A DNA stretch of 64,000 bases from CAWAND01 sp963727915 (GTDB lineage: Bacteria; Chloroflexota; Anaerolineae; Anaerolineales; E44-bin32), in assembly GCA_963727915.1 (NCBI GenBank), contig CAVSID010000002.1:1-64000 (forward strand), written 5' to 3'. Below the pieces are notes generated by a model. The model did no database searches, had not been told where the DNA came from, and saw only the letters and a list, made by a program, of their open reading frames with translations. The translations under genes were made by a program, and so were the position numbers. Below, one piece after another: positions 1 to 7,837 of the stretch (position 1 is the stretch's first letter; every line of letters starts with the position of its first letter).

Positions 1-1228
1 GGTAATCAGGCGGGCGGGCGGCCGGCCCGCTAGTGCCGGCTACAATTGGAGCACGTTTACCGTAGGGCTTGATCCGACGCACCCCGGGGTGGAGGCCGCA
101 GTCAAGGCCCTGGTTGAGACCGCTGTGGGCGAATGGGGCTTCACCTTCCTGAAATTGGATTTTCTGTATGCGGCCGCACTTCCGGGTCGCCGGTACGACC
201 TCTCGACAACCAGAGCGCAGGCCATGCACAGGGCGCTGACGACGATCCGTGATGCGGCCGGCGACCGCACCTGGCTCATGGGATGCGGCTGTCCCTTGGG
301 GAGCGGTATCGGGATTTTCGACTCGATGCGCATCGGGCCCGATGTGGCCCCGAGATGGGCGCCGGCTTATCAGGGGATTGAGCTCTTCTTCCAGCGCGAG
401 CCGGGCCTACCATCAGCGAGAAATGCGCTCCAATCGGCCGTCAACCGTGCGATGCTCAACCGCAAATGGTGGCTCAACGATCCCGATTGCCTGATCCTTC
501 GTGACAGCGATACGCATCTGTCGCGTGACGAGGTTCAAACCATGGCCAGCCTGGTGGCTCTTCTGGCAGGAAGCTTGACGGATTCAGATGACCTCCCCAG
601 CATGGCGCCCGAACGAACCCTGTGGCTGAGCCGGCTGTTGCCTCCGCTTCCCCATCCAGCCCAAGTTCATCGACCGTTTGACCAGCCGACCCCCATTCTC
701 TTGACGTCAAACTTGGAGGGTCCCGTCGGGGCATGGAAGCTGGTGTGCTTGATCAACTGGGACTCCAGCCCTGGCGTTGTTGCTCTCGAACCTGAAGATA
801 TTGGTTTGGACTCTTCGTTGCCTTGGTCAGGTGTCGATTTCTGGCGCGAAAGCCTCCTGGAACTATCCACGCCACCGTGGTTGTTCGACCTTCCGCCGCA
901 TGGCGCCCGCCTATTCAGCCTTAGGAGGTTGGACAACTCGACACCCGCGTGGCTAGGTGATACCCTTCACGTCTCGCAGGGGCTGGTGGTGAACGAATGG
1001 GTCACTTCGCCCGGCGACCTCCACGCAAAGATCTCGCCCGGCCATCGAGCGCAAGGCCGGATTTGGCTCGCTCTACCTGGCGATCCGATCGATGCCACCT
1101 TGGGCGGGAGTACCATGACGCTTCAATCGGCGGGGAGGGCCACATACGTCGCCGATGTGGTGGCTGAGACGGATGTGGACCTTCGGGTCCGGTGGTCTGA
1201 ACCACCTCGCCACAAGGGAACAGTTTGA
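1..1228 (+). CDS. Alpha-galactosidase (GH36), 3' part only
   Basis: The reading frame is open from the first bases of the window, so this is the C-terminal part of a longer gene; an internal GTG at 89 is not the true start. The protein has the GH36 (melibiase) signatures: GLDPTHPGV, then the nucleophile strand FLKLDFLY with its Asp, then MGCGCPLGSGIGIFDSMRIG, where the Asp before SMRIG is the expected general acid/base. A beta-sandwich tail follows. GH36 enzymes hydrolyse terminal alpha-galactosyl residues. The substrate here is not known, and other GH36 specificities are possible. The frame is intact through to the TGA at 1226-1228. Confidence 0.85.
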   Translation, partial: VIRRAGGRPASAGYNWSTFTVGLDPTHPGVEAAVKALVETAVGEWGFTFLKLDFLYAAALPGRRYDLSTTRAQAMHRALTTIRDAAGDRTWLMGCGCPLGSGIGIFDSMRIGPDVAPRWAPAYQGIELFFQREPGLPSARNALQSAVNRAMLNRKWWLNDPDCLILRDSDTHLSRDEVQTMASLVALLAGSLTDSDDLPSMAPERTLWLSRLLPPLPHPAQVHRPFDQPTPILLTSNLEGPVGAWKLVCLINWDSSPGVVALEPEDIGLDSSLPWSGVDFWRESLLELSTPPWLFDLPPHGARLFSLRRLDNSTPAWLGDTLHVSQGLVVNEWVTSPGDLHAKISPGHRAQGRIWLALPGDPIDATLGGSTMTLQSAGRATYVADVVAETDVDLRVRWSEPPRHKGTV

Positions 1229-1265
1229 GGGCCTGCAGCACCAGGTTGCCTGAGATGAGGTCGAG

Positions 1266-2090
1266 TTGTCTGGATTGACGATCGATCAGACCGTAGCCCT
1301 GATTGCGGTCCTGTTTGCCGGCGGATTCATCCTTTTCGGGTGGTTGGGGTGGCGACAGATTTCAGCTTCGTCTCGCCTTCCCTTCTTCATGCTCAGGCGT
1401 GATCGGGTGGCAGCCGGCTGGCGGATGATCGGGCTGGCCATGGTCCTTGCTCTGGCTGCCCTGATGGTCCAGCTCTTCGGCCGGCGAGCCGCCTATGCGA
1501 TCGTTCCACCCACGCCTTCAGCCACCCCCACAGCAACGGCTACTCAGACGCCAACGATTACCCTGACGCCCACTGTCACCCTGACCCCGTCCATCACGCC
1601 CACGCCCAGCATCACGTGGACACCGACGGCCACCAACACCCCGGTGATCCCAGAAAATATCGGAGTTCTGTTCCGGGAAACCGTAACGCCCGATCCTCGC
1701 GCCGCGCTGAGTACCATCGACATTGCCTCTCGATTGGACAATAGCAACCGTGCGGTCAATCCGGACAACACGTTCATTTCCCCAACTGGTGTGCTCTACG
1801 GGGCGTTCACGTACAACTTCATGCAGGACGGCGTCCGGTGGACCGCAATCTGGTATCACGGCAGCACCATCGTGTGCCTCGAATCGAAGCCCTGGGATGG
1901 TGGGACCGGTGGATTCGGCTATACCGAATGCAATCCCCAGCAGGGTTGGCAGGCGGGTGACTATGAAATCCAGATGTTTGTAGGAACTCTGTGGAAGGTT
2001 TCGGCCGAGTTCGAGGTTCTAAGTGGAACGCCAACCCCTTCCGCAACAGCCACCCCGTCCCCATCGCTGACTGCAACTCCGCCTAGCTAA
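1266..2090 (+). CDS. Membrane-anchored protein with Thr/Pro stalk, unknown function
   Basis: Predicted 274 aa from a TTG at 1266. Two hydrophobic segments are visible (about residues 8-28 and 48-68), followed by a low-complexity stalk rich in TPT/TPS repeats (about residues 78-130), a globular domain of about 130 aa, and a second short TPT tail at the C-terminus. The stalk is of the kind common in exported Anaerolineae proteins and suggests the globular part is held outside the membrane. I do not recognise the globular domain. The start codon is uncertain because no strong ribosome binding site is seen. The gene lies 37 nt after the GH36 gene and ends convergent with the M20 peptidase gene. 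Confidence 0.6.
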   Translation: MSGLTIDQTVALIAVLFAGGFILFGWLGWRQISASSRLPFFMLRRDRVAAGWRMIGLAMVLALAALMVQLFGRRAAYAIVPPTPSATPTATATQTPTITLTPTVTLTPSITPTPSITWTPTATNTPVIPENIGVLFRETVTPDPRAALSTIDIASRLDNSNRAVNPDNTFISPTGVLYGAFTYNFMQDGVRWTAIWYHGSTIVCLESKPWDGGTGGFGYTECNPQQGWQAGDYEIQMFVGTLWKVSAEFEVLSGTPTPSATATPSPSLTATPPS

Positions 2091-2116
2091 TTTGGTGAGC
2101 CAATCGTCGGAGGTCG

Positions 2117-3220
2117 CTAGGTACTACCGGTGCCGGATTCGGACGTTGAAAGCACCAGCCGGAGAAGGGCCTCATAACCTTGTGGGATGGGTTCTATGGC
2201 AATGAATTCTTGCGCTGTGTGGGCTTCGCCCCCGTTGGTGATTCCGACACACACCGCCGGCAGCCCCACACTCAATGGAAGGCTGGCGTCGGTTGATCCG
2301 CATTCCAGTGCGGGTTCGGCGGAAAAGACGCTGCGGTAGCTGGAGACGGCCGCCTTGACCAGAGGATGGGTCTCTGGAATGCCCCCCGCCGGGCGATGGC
2401 CGATGGCTTCTATCGTGATCTGCATGCTCCCTGTTCCAAGCGATTCGAGAAGGGACTCTGTCTTCTCAATCCACTGATCGAGCACCCCGGGATCCTCGCT
2501 GCGCATGTCAATTTCCATGGTGGCAAACGATGCGATGCTGTTGATGCTCGTGCCGCCAACCATGCGCCCGATGTTGAGCGTGCTGCGGGGAATATCGGGG
2601 ATCTCCAGACCGAGGATCGCGTGGCCGACCTCGATCAACCGGTGGATGGAAGATTGGCGCCCAGCGTGGATCCAAGAGTGGCCGCCCTCGCCGTGCGCTT
2701 CAACCCTAAATCTTCGAATGGGCAGGCCGCGATGGTAGATGTGGCCCAAGGCCATCCCTTCCAATACGACATAGCCCGCCACCCGATCGCCAAACTTCTC
2801 CACGATGTGCTGCATTCCAAGCAAGTTTCCCAGCCCTTCCTCGCAGACATTGGCCACGAGCCAGATGTCGGCAGCAGGGTGGTGAGACGGCAAGTCCTCC
2901 GCCAATTCTGCCAATGCCGCCAGAGCGACGGCGTTGTCACCAACACCTGGACCGACGAGCTGGGTCCCGGACCTGCGTGCCGGGGTCACCTGATCTCGAG
3001 TGAAGACCGAATCCAGGTGGGCGCTGACAACAACCGCTGGGCCACCGCCTGAGCCGGGTACGCGACCCAAGACATTGCCTGCCGGATCAACGTCGACGTC
3101 TTCAAGCCGGGCAGCGGCCATCATGCGCTGCATCAGCCCTGCCCGTTCCTGTTCTTCGAACGTGGGCGCCGGTGTCGCCTGGATAGCAAGGGTGTGTTCG
3201 ATCAAGCGTTGCAGGTCCAA
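2117..3220 (-). CDS. M20-family zinc metallopeptidase
   Basis: Predicted 367 aa. Metal-ligand motifs of the M20/ArgE/DapE/PepT-like family are present in order: SAHLDSVF (His68, Asp70), GVGDNAVA (Asp95), CEEGLGN (Glu127 as catalytic base, Glu128 as ligand) and the terminal GGEAHTAQEF His. Between them lies the lid/dimerisation domain, with the usual GHSWIHAG motif. It probably acts as a cytoplasmic di/tripeptidase or N-acyl amino acid hydrolase; the substrate cannot be read from sequence. It starts 2 nt after the stop of the upstream PfkB-like gene, so the two are probably co-transcribed and translationally coupled. Confidence 0.88.
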   Translation of the reverse strand: MDLQRLIEHTLAIQATPAPTFEEQERAGLMQRMMAAARLEDVDVDPAGNVLGRVPGSGGGPAVVVSAHLDSVFTRDQVTPARRSGTQLVGPGVGDNAVALAALAELAEDLPSHHPAADIWLVANVCEEGLGNLLGMQHIVEKFGDRVAGYVVLEGMALGHIYHRGLPIRRFRVEAHGEGGHSWIHAGRQSSIHRLIEVGHAILGLEIPDIPRSTLNIGRMVGGTSINSIASFATMEIDMRSEDPGVLDQWIEKTESLLESLGTGSMQITIEAIGHRPAGGIPETHPLVKAAVSSYRSVFSAEPALECGSTDASLPLSVGLPAVCVGITNGGEAHTAQEFIAIEPIPQGYEALLRLVLSTSESGTGST

Positions 3221-3222
3221 AG

Positions 3223-4233
3223 CTACAACCTGTGGGCTTTCTGGCGGAGCGATTCAAGCCGAGCTTGAGCCAACCCCGGCATCGAATCGAGGGCATAGAA
3301 TGGCCCCGAACCTTCGATGGCCAAGGAAGCCGAGACCGCGCCGGCGAGGGCAGCCTCGACCGGATTGCCCGTCGCCACCCAGCCGGCTAGATACCCGCCC
3401 CCATAGGCATGGCCGGCGCCTGTGACGTCCACGACAGGGCAAGGGTAGGCGGGGATCAGCCACCGTTCCCCGGTTTGGCCGTCGACGAGACACTGCCCCT
3501 TCGGGCCGCGTTTGATGACGACATGCCGGCTGCCGAGTTCGACAAGCCTTTCGGCCAGCTGCCAGACGTCGCCGGCAACAGGCCCGATCAACGCCCGAGC
3601 CTGTTTCTCGCTGGGCATGAAGACACCAATGCCGTTTACAAGACTCTTTATCAGATCTTGCCGGCGGGACTTCATGATGGATGATTCCGGATCCAGGCTT
3701 ATCCTATCAATTCGCAGCGCCTGGAGCCGATCGACGGATACGTACTGGCTCGTATATGAACAGGAGGCCAGATGGGCGCCTTTGGCGCCTTGTAGAGAAT
3801 CGGGCAAGTCCTCAAGATGGGGAGCCCAAGCAGGAAATCCGTTGACAGGGTCGTTTTCAGCCGGTGATCGGTAGCCGATTAGGGATTTGGGCATGGTCTG
3901 ACCCAGGCGCAAGAAGGCACTGGCAGGATTAGGGCTGGTGCGCGTCTCAACCTCCTCGTACACGAGGAAGGTCTCGACGCCAAACTGTTCGGGAACTCGT
4001 TTGACGCCATCAGCGTTTAGGCCGTGCCTCTCGAGATCTTGGATATGCGCCTCGGGGAAATCGAGGTCGACGCGTGCGATGATGCCGACTGAATTTGACC
4101 ATACGCGGGCCCCGGCCGCAGCATAGGCCGCGCTGCCGCCCAAGAGACGGGTGAAGACCTGGTCGCCGGCCGTAACGATGGTGTCGACGGTCAGAGTACC
4201 AAGGATCGCCAGATCAAATGCCGAGGTTGCCAT
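3223..4233 (-). CDS. PfkB-family sugar/nucleoside kinase-like protein
   Basis: Predicted 336 aa with the PfkB fold: an N-terminal DLAILGTLTVDTIV strand, the GGSAAYAAAGA substrate-binding signature, and a C-terminal VDVTGAGHAYGGGY signature. In active family members the last motif reads GAGD, with Asp as the catalytic base. Here that Asp is His, seen directly in the codon (GGC CAT GCC). The protein may be inactive, use altered chemistry, or bind ligand only. Apart from this substitution the length and anion-hole glycines are normal. It is the first gene of a two-gene unit with the M20 peptidase. A TATAAT box ends 6 nt before the ATG. Confidence 0.8.
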   Translation of the reverse strand: MATSAFDLAILGTLTVDTIVTAGDQVFTRLLGGSAAYAAAGARVWSNSVGIIARVDLDFPEAHIQDLERHGLNADGVKRVPEQFGVETFLVYEEVETRTSPNPASAFLRLGQTMPKSLIGYRSPAENDPVNGFPAWAPHLEDLPDSLQGAKGAHLASCSYTSQYVSVDRLQALRIDRISLDPESSIMKSRRQDLIKSLVNGIGVFMPSEKQARALIGPVAGDVWQLAERLVELGSRHVVIKRGPKGQCLVDGQTGERWLIPAYPCPVVDVTGAGHAYGGGYLAGWVATGNPVEAALAGAVSASLAIEGSGPFYALDSMPGLAQARLESLRQKAHRL

Positions 4234-4239
4234 ACTTCG

Positions 4240-4245
4240 ATTATA
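4240..4245 (-). promoter_or_regulatory. -10 box (TATAAT) of the PfkB-like gene
   Basis: A perfect TATAAT on the minus strand ends 6 nt before the ATG at 4233. Transcription would begin at or next to the start codon, which implies a leaderless mRNA. No clear -35 box is seen. Confidence 0.5.
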
Positions 4246-4309
4246 GTGCGGTGCGAGCTGTTCCCAGCTTGGACGGGTGTACCCTTAAGGACTAGTCGCA
4301 AATTCCCAT

Positions 4310-4339
4310 TTGCGCCGGCCCGTGCGCGAAGTGTATAAT
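4310..4339 (+). promoter_or_regulatory. Predicted sigma70-type promoter of the response regulator gene
   Basis: TTGCGC (4310-4315), an 18-nt spacer and TATAAT (4334-4339) lie 62 nt upstream of the response regulator ATG. Confidence 0.5.
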
Positions 4340-4401
4340 GACACAAGCTGGGAAGCCTCGGCGGTCAGGCTGCCGCGCTATTTCCGCAAGGTCCCCAATC
4401 T

Positions 4402-5070
4402 ATGACTGTTGCCGACATCCTTCTGATCGAGAGCGGGAGGGCAAGTGACCCGTCATTTGCTCCGGCCCTTGAAAAGAAGGGTTACCATGTCAACATAAAG
4501 CACAGAATTGATCGCGCCATATCCACTCTGGAAGATCCACCCGAGCCGGATTTGGTCATATTGGACGCCGCTTCGATGCGAACGCCTGGAACGCGCTTAT
4601 GCCGCAAGGTGCGGGACAACCTGAATGGCGTTCCGATCATCCTCGTCTCACCAGAAGGCACACGTCCAGAATCGAGCGCGGGTGCGAGCCTGATGCTGGT
4701 GCACCCCTTCACCGCCCGAAAACTGCTCAACCGAGTTGCTCGACTGCTTCCCGGCGACGAGCGCTACACCCTGACCGCCGGCCCGCTCAAGCTGAATCTT
4801 GCGCAGCGCAAGGTGATTGCACACGGTAAAGAGGCGCGTCTGACACCAAAACAGGCCAAACTGTTGGAAGTCTTCATCCGCAACGCCGGGCGCTTGATGA
4901 CCCGAAAGGCCCTCATCCGTCAGGTCTGGCACACGGACTATACGGGGGACACGCGCACGCTTGATGTCCATATCAGCTGGCTGCGACGAGCCGTTGAGCT
5001 CGATCCCAAGCGACCCCAGTTGATCCGAACCATCCGCGGCATGGGCTACCGTCTGGACCTTCCGGACTGA
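4402..5070 (+). CDS. OmpR/PhoB-type response regulator with degenerate receiver
   Basis: Predicted 222 aa. The N-terminal receiver-like domain (1-115) keeps a candidate phospho-acceptor Asp55 in LVILDAAS. It lacks the acidic pair after beta-1 (LLIESGR), and the usual KPF is HPF (VHPFTARKLL), so ordinary phosphorylation may be lost. The C-terminal half (about 130-220) is a clear winged-helix Trans_reg_C domain, with the wing sequence ending GMGYRLDLPD. It is a DNA-binding transcription factor with unknown targets. No cognate histidine kinase lies next to it. A strong hairpin terminator follows the stop codon. Confidence 0.87.
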   Translation: MTVADILLIESGRASDPSFAPALEKKGYHVNIKHRIDRAISTLEDPPEPDLVILDAASMRTPGTRLCRKVRDNLNGVPIILVSPEGTRPESSAGASLMLVHPFTARKLLNRVARLLPGDERYTLTAGPLKLNLAQRKVIAHGKEARLTPKQAKLLEVFIRNAGRLMTRKALIRQVWHTDYTGDTRTLDVHISWLRRAVELDPKRPQLIRTIRGMGYRLDLPD

Positions 5071-5102
5071 CAACGACGTCCTGACTCCCCTGGCGCCAAA
5101 TC

Positions 5103-5131
5103 AAAGGAGCGACCCATGCGTCGCTCCTTTT
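5103..5131 (+). terminator. Rho-independent terminator
   Basis: A perfect 11-bp stem (5103-5113 with 5120-5130), a 6-nt loop and flanking A/T runs. It lies between the convergent response regulator and methyltransferase genes and could serve both strands. Confidence 0.85.
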
Positions 5132-5167
5132 GTGTGTGATGCTGGCGCCGATGCCTCAAACTTCGTC

Positions 5168-6445
5168 CTAGATATGGGCTACGCCGACGTCGCCTACTGT
5201 GTCCACCACTCGGACGGCGAGATGTTCGCCGGATGATCTTTCTGGCAGCCGTAGTTCAAGGGCAAGCTCTTCGTCGCCCCACGGTCGGACTGCTCGCGCC
5301 TGACTCTGAAACGCCCCGGATGAAGGATTGGCATCGAGTTCCCAAACGACGACGTTGCCCGGGAACGCCTGGGGCGCGCGGCTGCCTTCGAGCCCTGTCA
5401 ATCGAACCAGGCCCTCGTCCTTGAAGACGTAAATCAAAGGCTTGAGACTAGGTTCGGGCTGGGGCCGATCGGACGCCAAGAGCTCGAATCCGGGTTCGCG
5501 GTTGGATAGCAGCATACGCCGATAGCTTGTCTGGATCGCCAGGGGTGACCGATCAACCCCAATCCATCGGCGACCCAGCCGGCTGGCGGCCGCCAAAGTT
5601 GTCCCCGAGCCGCAGAAGAAATCCGCCACCAGATCGCCCTCGGCGCTCGAGGCAAGCAAGATCCGCTCGAGCAGCGCTTCTGGCTTCTGGGTCGGGTAGC
5701 CCGTCCGCTCACTATGCAGGCGGGCGACGACCGGAAAATACCACCAGTCCTCAGGGACCTTTCCCCGCGCAAGATCTGGCTTCTTGCCGAAACCTGCCTT
5801 GTCGGAGGCGGCGAAGGTGCGAAGGGTCGTCTCGTTGTACGGCACACGCACATCATCGACGTTGAAGGTGTAGTCCTTGGACTTCGTATAGACAAGGAGC
5901 GTGTCGTGTTTGCGATTGAAAGCGGAACGGATCGGCGACGGTCCGTGGTAGACCCAGATGATCTCGTTGAGGAGCCGATCCGGGCCAAAGATTTCGTCCA
6001 GCAGAACCCGGGCGTAGGCGGAGGCGTGCCAATCCAGGTGTAGATAGAGGCTGCCTGTCGGCGCCAGCAGTTCGTGCATCATCAACAGCCTAGGGTAGAG
6101 CATGTTCAGGTAGGTGGTGCCATCCTGCCATGTGTCGTCATAGCCTTCGATCGTGGACCAGGCGGCCGGATTGCGGGAGTCTTCGCCGCGCCCGACCCGG
6201 GCAGCATATGCCTTGCCCGTAAGAAAAGGCGGATCGACGTAGATCAAGTCGATCCGCCCAGCGTAGGAATCTCGCAGCCCTGCCATCACCGCAAGATTGT
6301 CGCCCTGGATCAGCCTCCCTTGTATCGACGCATCGGAGGAGGCTGCGGCCCGCACGGCAAGCTCCAAAGAAGCAGGTGCGACGTCTGGCCAAGTCTGCGG
6401 GCGGCCGGCCCAACTCAGGCGGGCGAAGGGATCTCTGGGGCTCAA
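5168..6445 (-). CDS. Solitary DNA N6-adenine/N4-cytosine methyltransferase (beta class)
   Basis: Predicted 425 aa. Catalytic motif DPPF (71-74, in LIYVDPPFLTGKAY) precedes the AdoMet motif FCGSGTT (277-283), the order of beta-class N6_N4 methyltransferases such as type III Mod proteins. After it comes GVDRSPLAIQTS and a C-terminal extension of about 120 aa without a recognised domain. It would methylate a specific DNA sequence; the target is unknown. No restriction subunit or vsr-like gene is near, so it appears to be an orphan methylase. It starts 17 nt after the upstream COG2403-like GTPase and is probably the last gene of that operon. Confidence 0.87.
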   Translation of the reverse strand: MSPRDPFARLSWAGRPQTWPDVAPASLELAVRAAASSDASIQGRLIQGDNLAVMAGLRDSYAGRIDLIYVDPPFLTGKAYAARVGRGEDSRNPAAWSTIEGYDDTWQDGTTYLNMLYPRLLMMHELLAPTGSLYLHLDWHASAYARVLLDEIFGPDRLLNEIIWVYHGPSPIRSAFNRKHDTLLVYTKSKDYTFNVDDVRVPYNETTLRTFAASDKAGFGKKPDLARGKVPEDWWYFPVVARLHSERTGYPTQKPEALLERILLASSAEGDLVADFFCGSGTTLAAASRLGRRWIGVDRSPLAIQTSYRRMLLSNREPGFELLASDRPQPEPSLKPLIYVFKDEGLVRLTGLEGSRAPQAFPGNVVVWELDANPSSGAFQSQARAVRPWGDEELALELRLPERSSGEHLAVRVVDTVGDVGVAHI

Positions 6446-6462
6446 GGTGGTCTGTTTGGCTC

Positions 6463-7782
6463 TCAGGCTCCAAACTTCTCGTTCAGAACGTCATCCAGAT
6501 TCGGCTGTCCGATGACCTGGAGTTCGTAGCGCACACGTTGGGACGGCTTATCGATCTCCAGCAATCTCCCCAAATCGATCGGCGTTCCCACCAGAACCAG
6601 GTCGGCGTCCGATGTATTGATGGTCTGTTCGAGTTCCCTCATTTGCGCCTCACCGTAGCCCATGGCTGGAAGGACGGCTCCGGTGGTGGGGTATTTGCGG
6701 TAGGTCTGGAGGATCGATCCAACTGCGAACGGGCGAGGGTCGATGATCTCGGCCGCGCCGAATCGTCGCGCTGCCACCCAAGCTGCGCCGTAGGCCATTT
6801 CGCCGTGCGTGAGGGTGGGGCCGTCTTCGACGGCAAGAACGCGCGCCCCACGGATGGCGGATGGATTATCCACGAAAATGGGAGATGCGGCTTCGATGAT
6901 GGTGGCCTCCGGGTTCATCTGGCGCACGTTTTGCCGCACCTGGAGAATGTTGTCCGGCGAGGCGGTATCGACCTTGTTGACCACCACCACATCGGCTGCG
7001 CGGACATTGGCTTCACCTGGGTGGTAGGTGCGTTCATGGCCAGGCCGAAGGGGATCTACGACAACGATGTGCAAGTCGGCGGTGTAGAAAGGAAGGTCGT
7101 TGTTGCCGCCGTCCCACAGGATGATGTCGGCTTCTTTTTCGGCCTGACGCAGGATCTTCTCGTAATCCACCCCGGCATAGACGATCGAACCCTGGGCGAG
7201 ATGGGGTTCATACTCCTCGCGCTCCTCGATCGTGCAGTCGTGCGCCTCGAGATCCTCATAGGTGGCAAAGCGCTGGACGGCCTGCTTGACCAGGTCGCCA
7301 TAGGGCATTGGGTGCCGGATCACGGCGACCTTGTGGCCCATCTTGCGCAGCAAGTCGGAAACATAGCGGCTGGTTTGGCTCTTCCCGCTGCCGGTCCTGG
7401 CGGCGCAAACGGCCACCACCGGCAGAGTGGATTTGACCTGGGTTGTGCCGAGCCCCATCAGTCGGAAATCCGCCCCGGCTGCCAGGACTTGCGACGCCGT
7501 GTGCATCACGTACTCGTGAGAGACGTCGCTGTAAGCGAAGACGACCTGGTCGACCTTGTGTTCGGCGATCAAATCGTTGAGGTCGGCTTCTGGATGGATC
7601 GGTATGCCCTTCGGGTAAGCGGCGCCGGCCAGTTCGGCCGGGTACGTGCGGCCTTCGATGTTGGGGATCTGGGTGGCGGTGAAGGCCACGACTTCATAGC
7701 CCGGATTGTCCCGGAAGTAGACGTTGAAATTGTGAAAGTCGCGCCCGGCGGCGCCCATGATAATCACGCGTTGCGGGTCCAT
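6463..7782 (-). CDS. Cyclic 2,3-diphosphoglycerate synthetase-like GTPase (COG2403)
   Basis: Predicted 439 aa. The N-terminal Rossmann-like part begins RVIIMGAAGRDFHNFN. A P-loop AARTGSGKSQ lies near residues 127-136, a Walker B-like region DIILWDGGNNDLP follows, and NKVD is a possible base-recognition motif. This is the family that includes archaeal cyclic 2,3-diphosphoglycerate synthetase, which closes 2,3-DPG in an ATP-dependent reaction. Many bacterial members are annotated only as predicted GTPases, so the reaction here is inferred. The ribosome binding site AGGAGG lies upstream of the ATG. It sits downstream of argS and upstream of the methylase on the same strand. Confidence 0.82.
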   Translation of the reverse strand: MDPQRVIIMGAAGRDFHNFNVYFRDNPGYEVVAFTATQIPNIEGRTYPAELAGAAYPKGIPIHPEADLNDLIAEHKVDQVVFAYSDVSHEYVMHTASQVLAAGADFRLMGLGTTQVKSTLPVVAVCAARTGSGKSQTSRYVSDLLRKMGHKVAVIRHPMPYGDLVKQAVQRFATYEDLEAHDCTIEEREEYEPHLAQGSIVYAGVDYEKILRQAEKEADIILWDGGNNDLPFYTADLHIVVVDPLRPGHERTYHPGEANVRAADVVVVNKVDTASPDNILQVRQNVRQMNPEATIIEAASPIFVDNPSAIRGARVLAVEDGPTLTHGEMAYGAAWVAARRFGAAEIIDPRPFAVGSILQTYRKYPTTGAVLPAMGYGEAQMRELEQTINTSDADLVLVGTPIDLGRLLEIDKPSQRVRYELQVIGQPNLDDVLNEKFGA

Positions 7783-7837
7783 AAGCTTCGAAAGGTCCTC
7801 CTGCTAAGTGTGGTGTGTCGGGCGCGCGGCAGACGCG

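Noticed and set aside
1500..1650. Repeat-like sequence coding for TPT/TPS units, considered as a DNA repeat or CRISPR remnant
   Set aside because: It is a low-complexity protein stalk in frame; units are short and irregular with no spacers.
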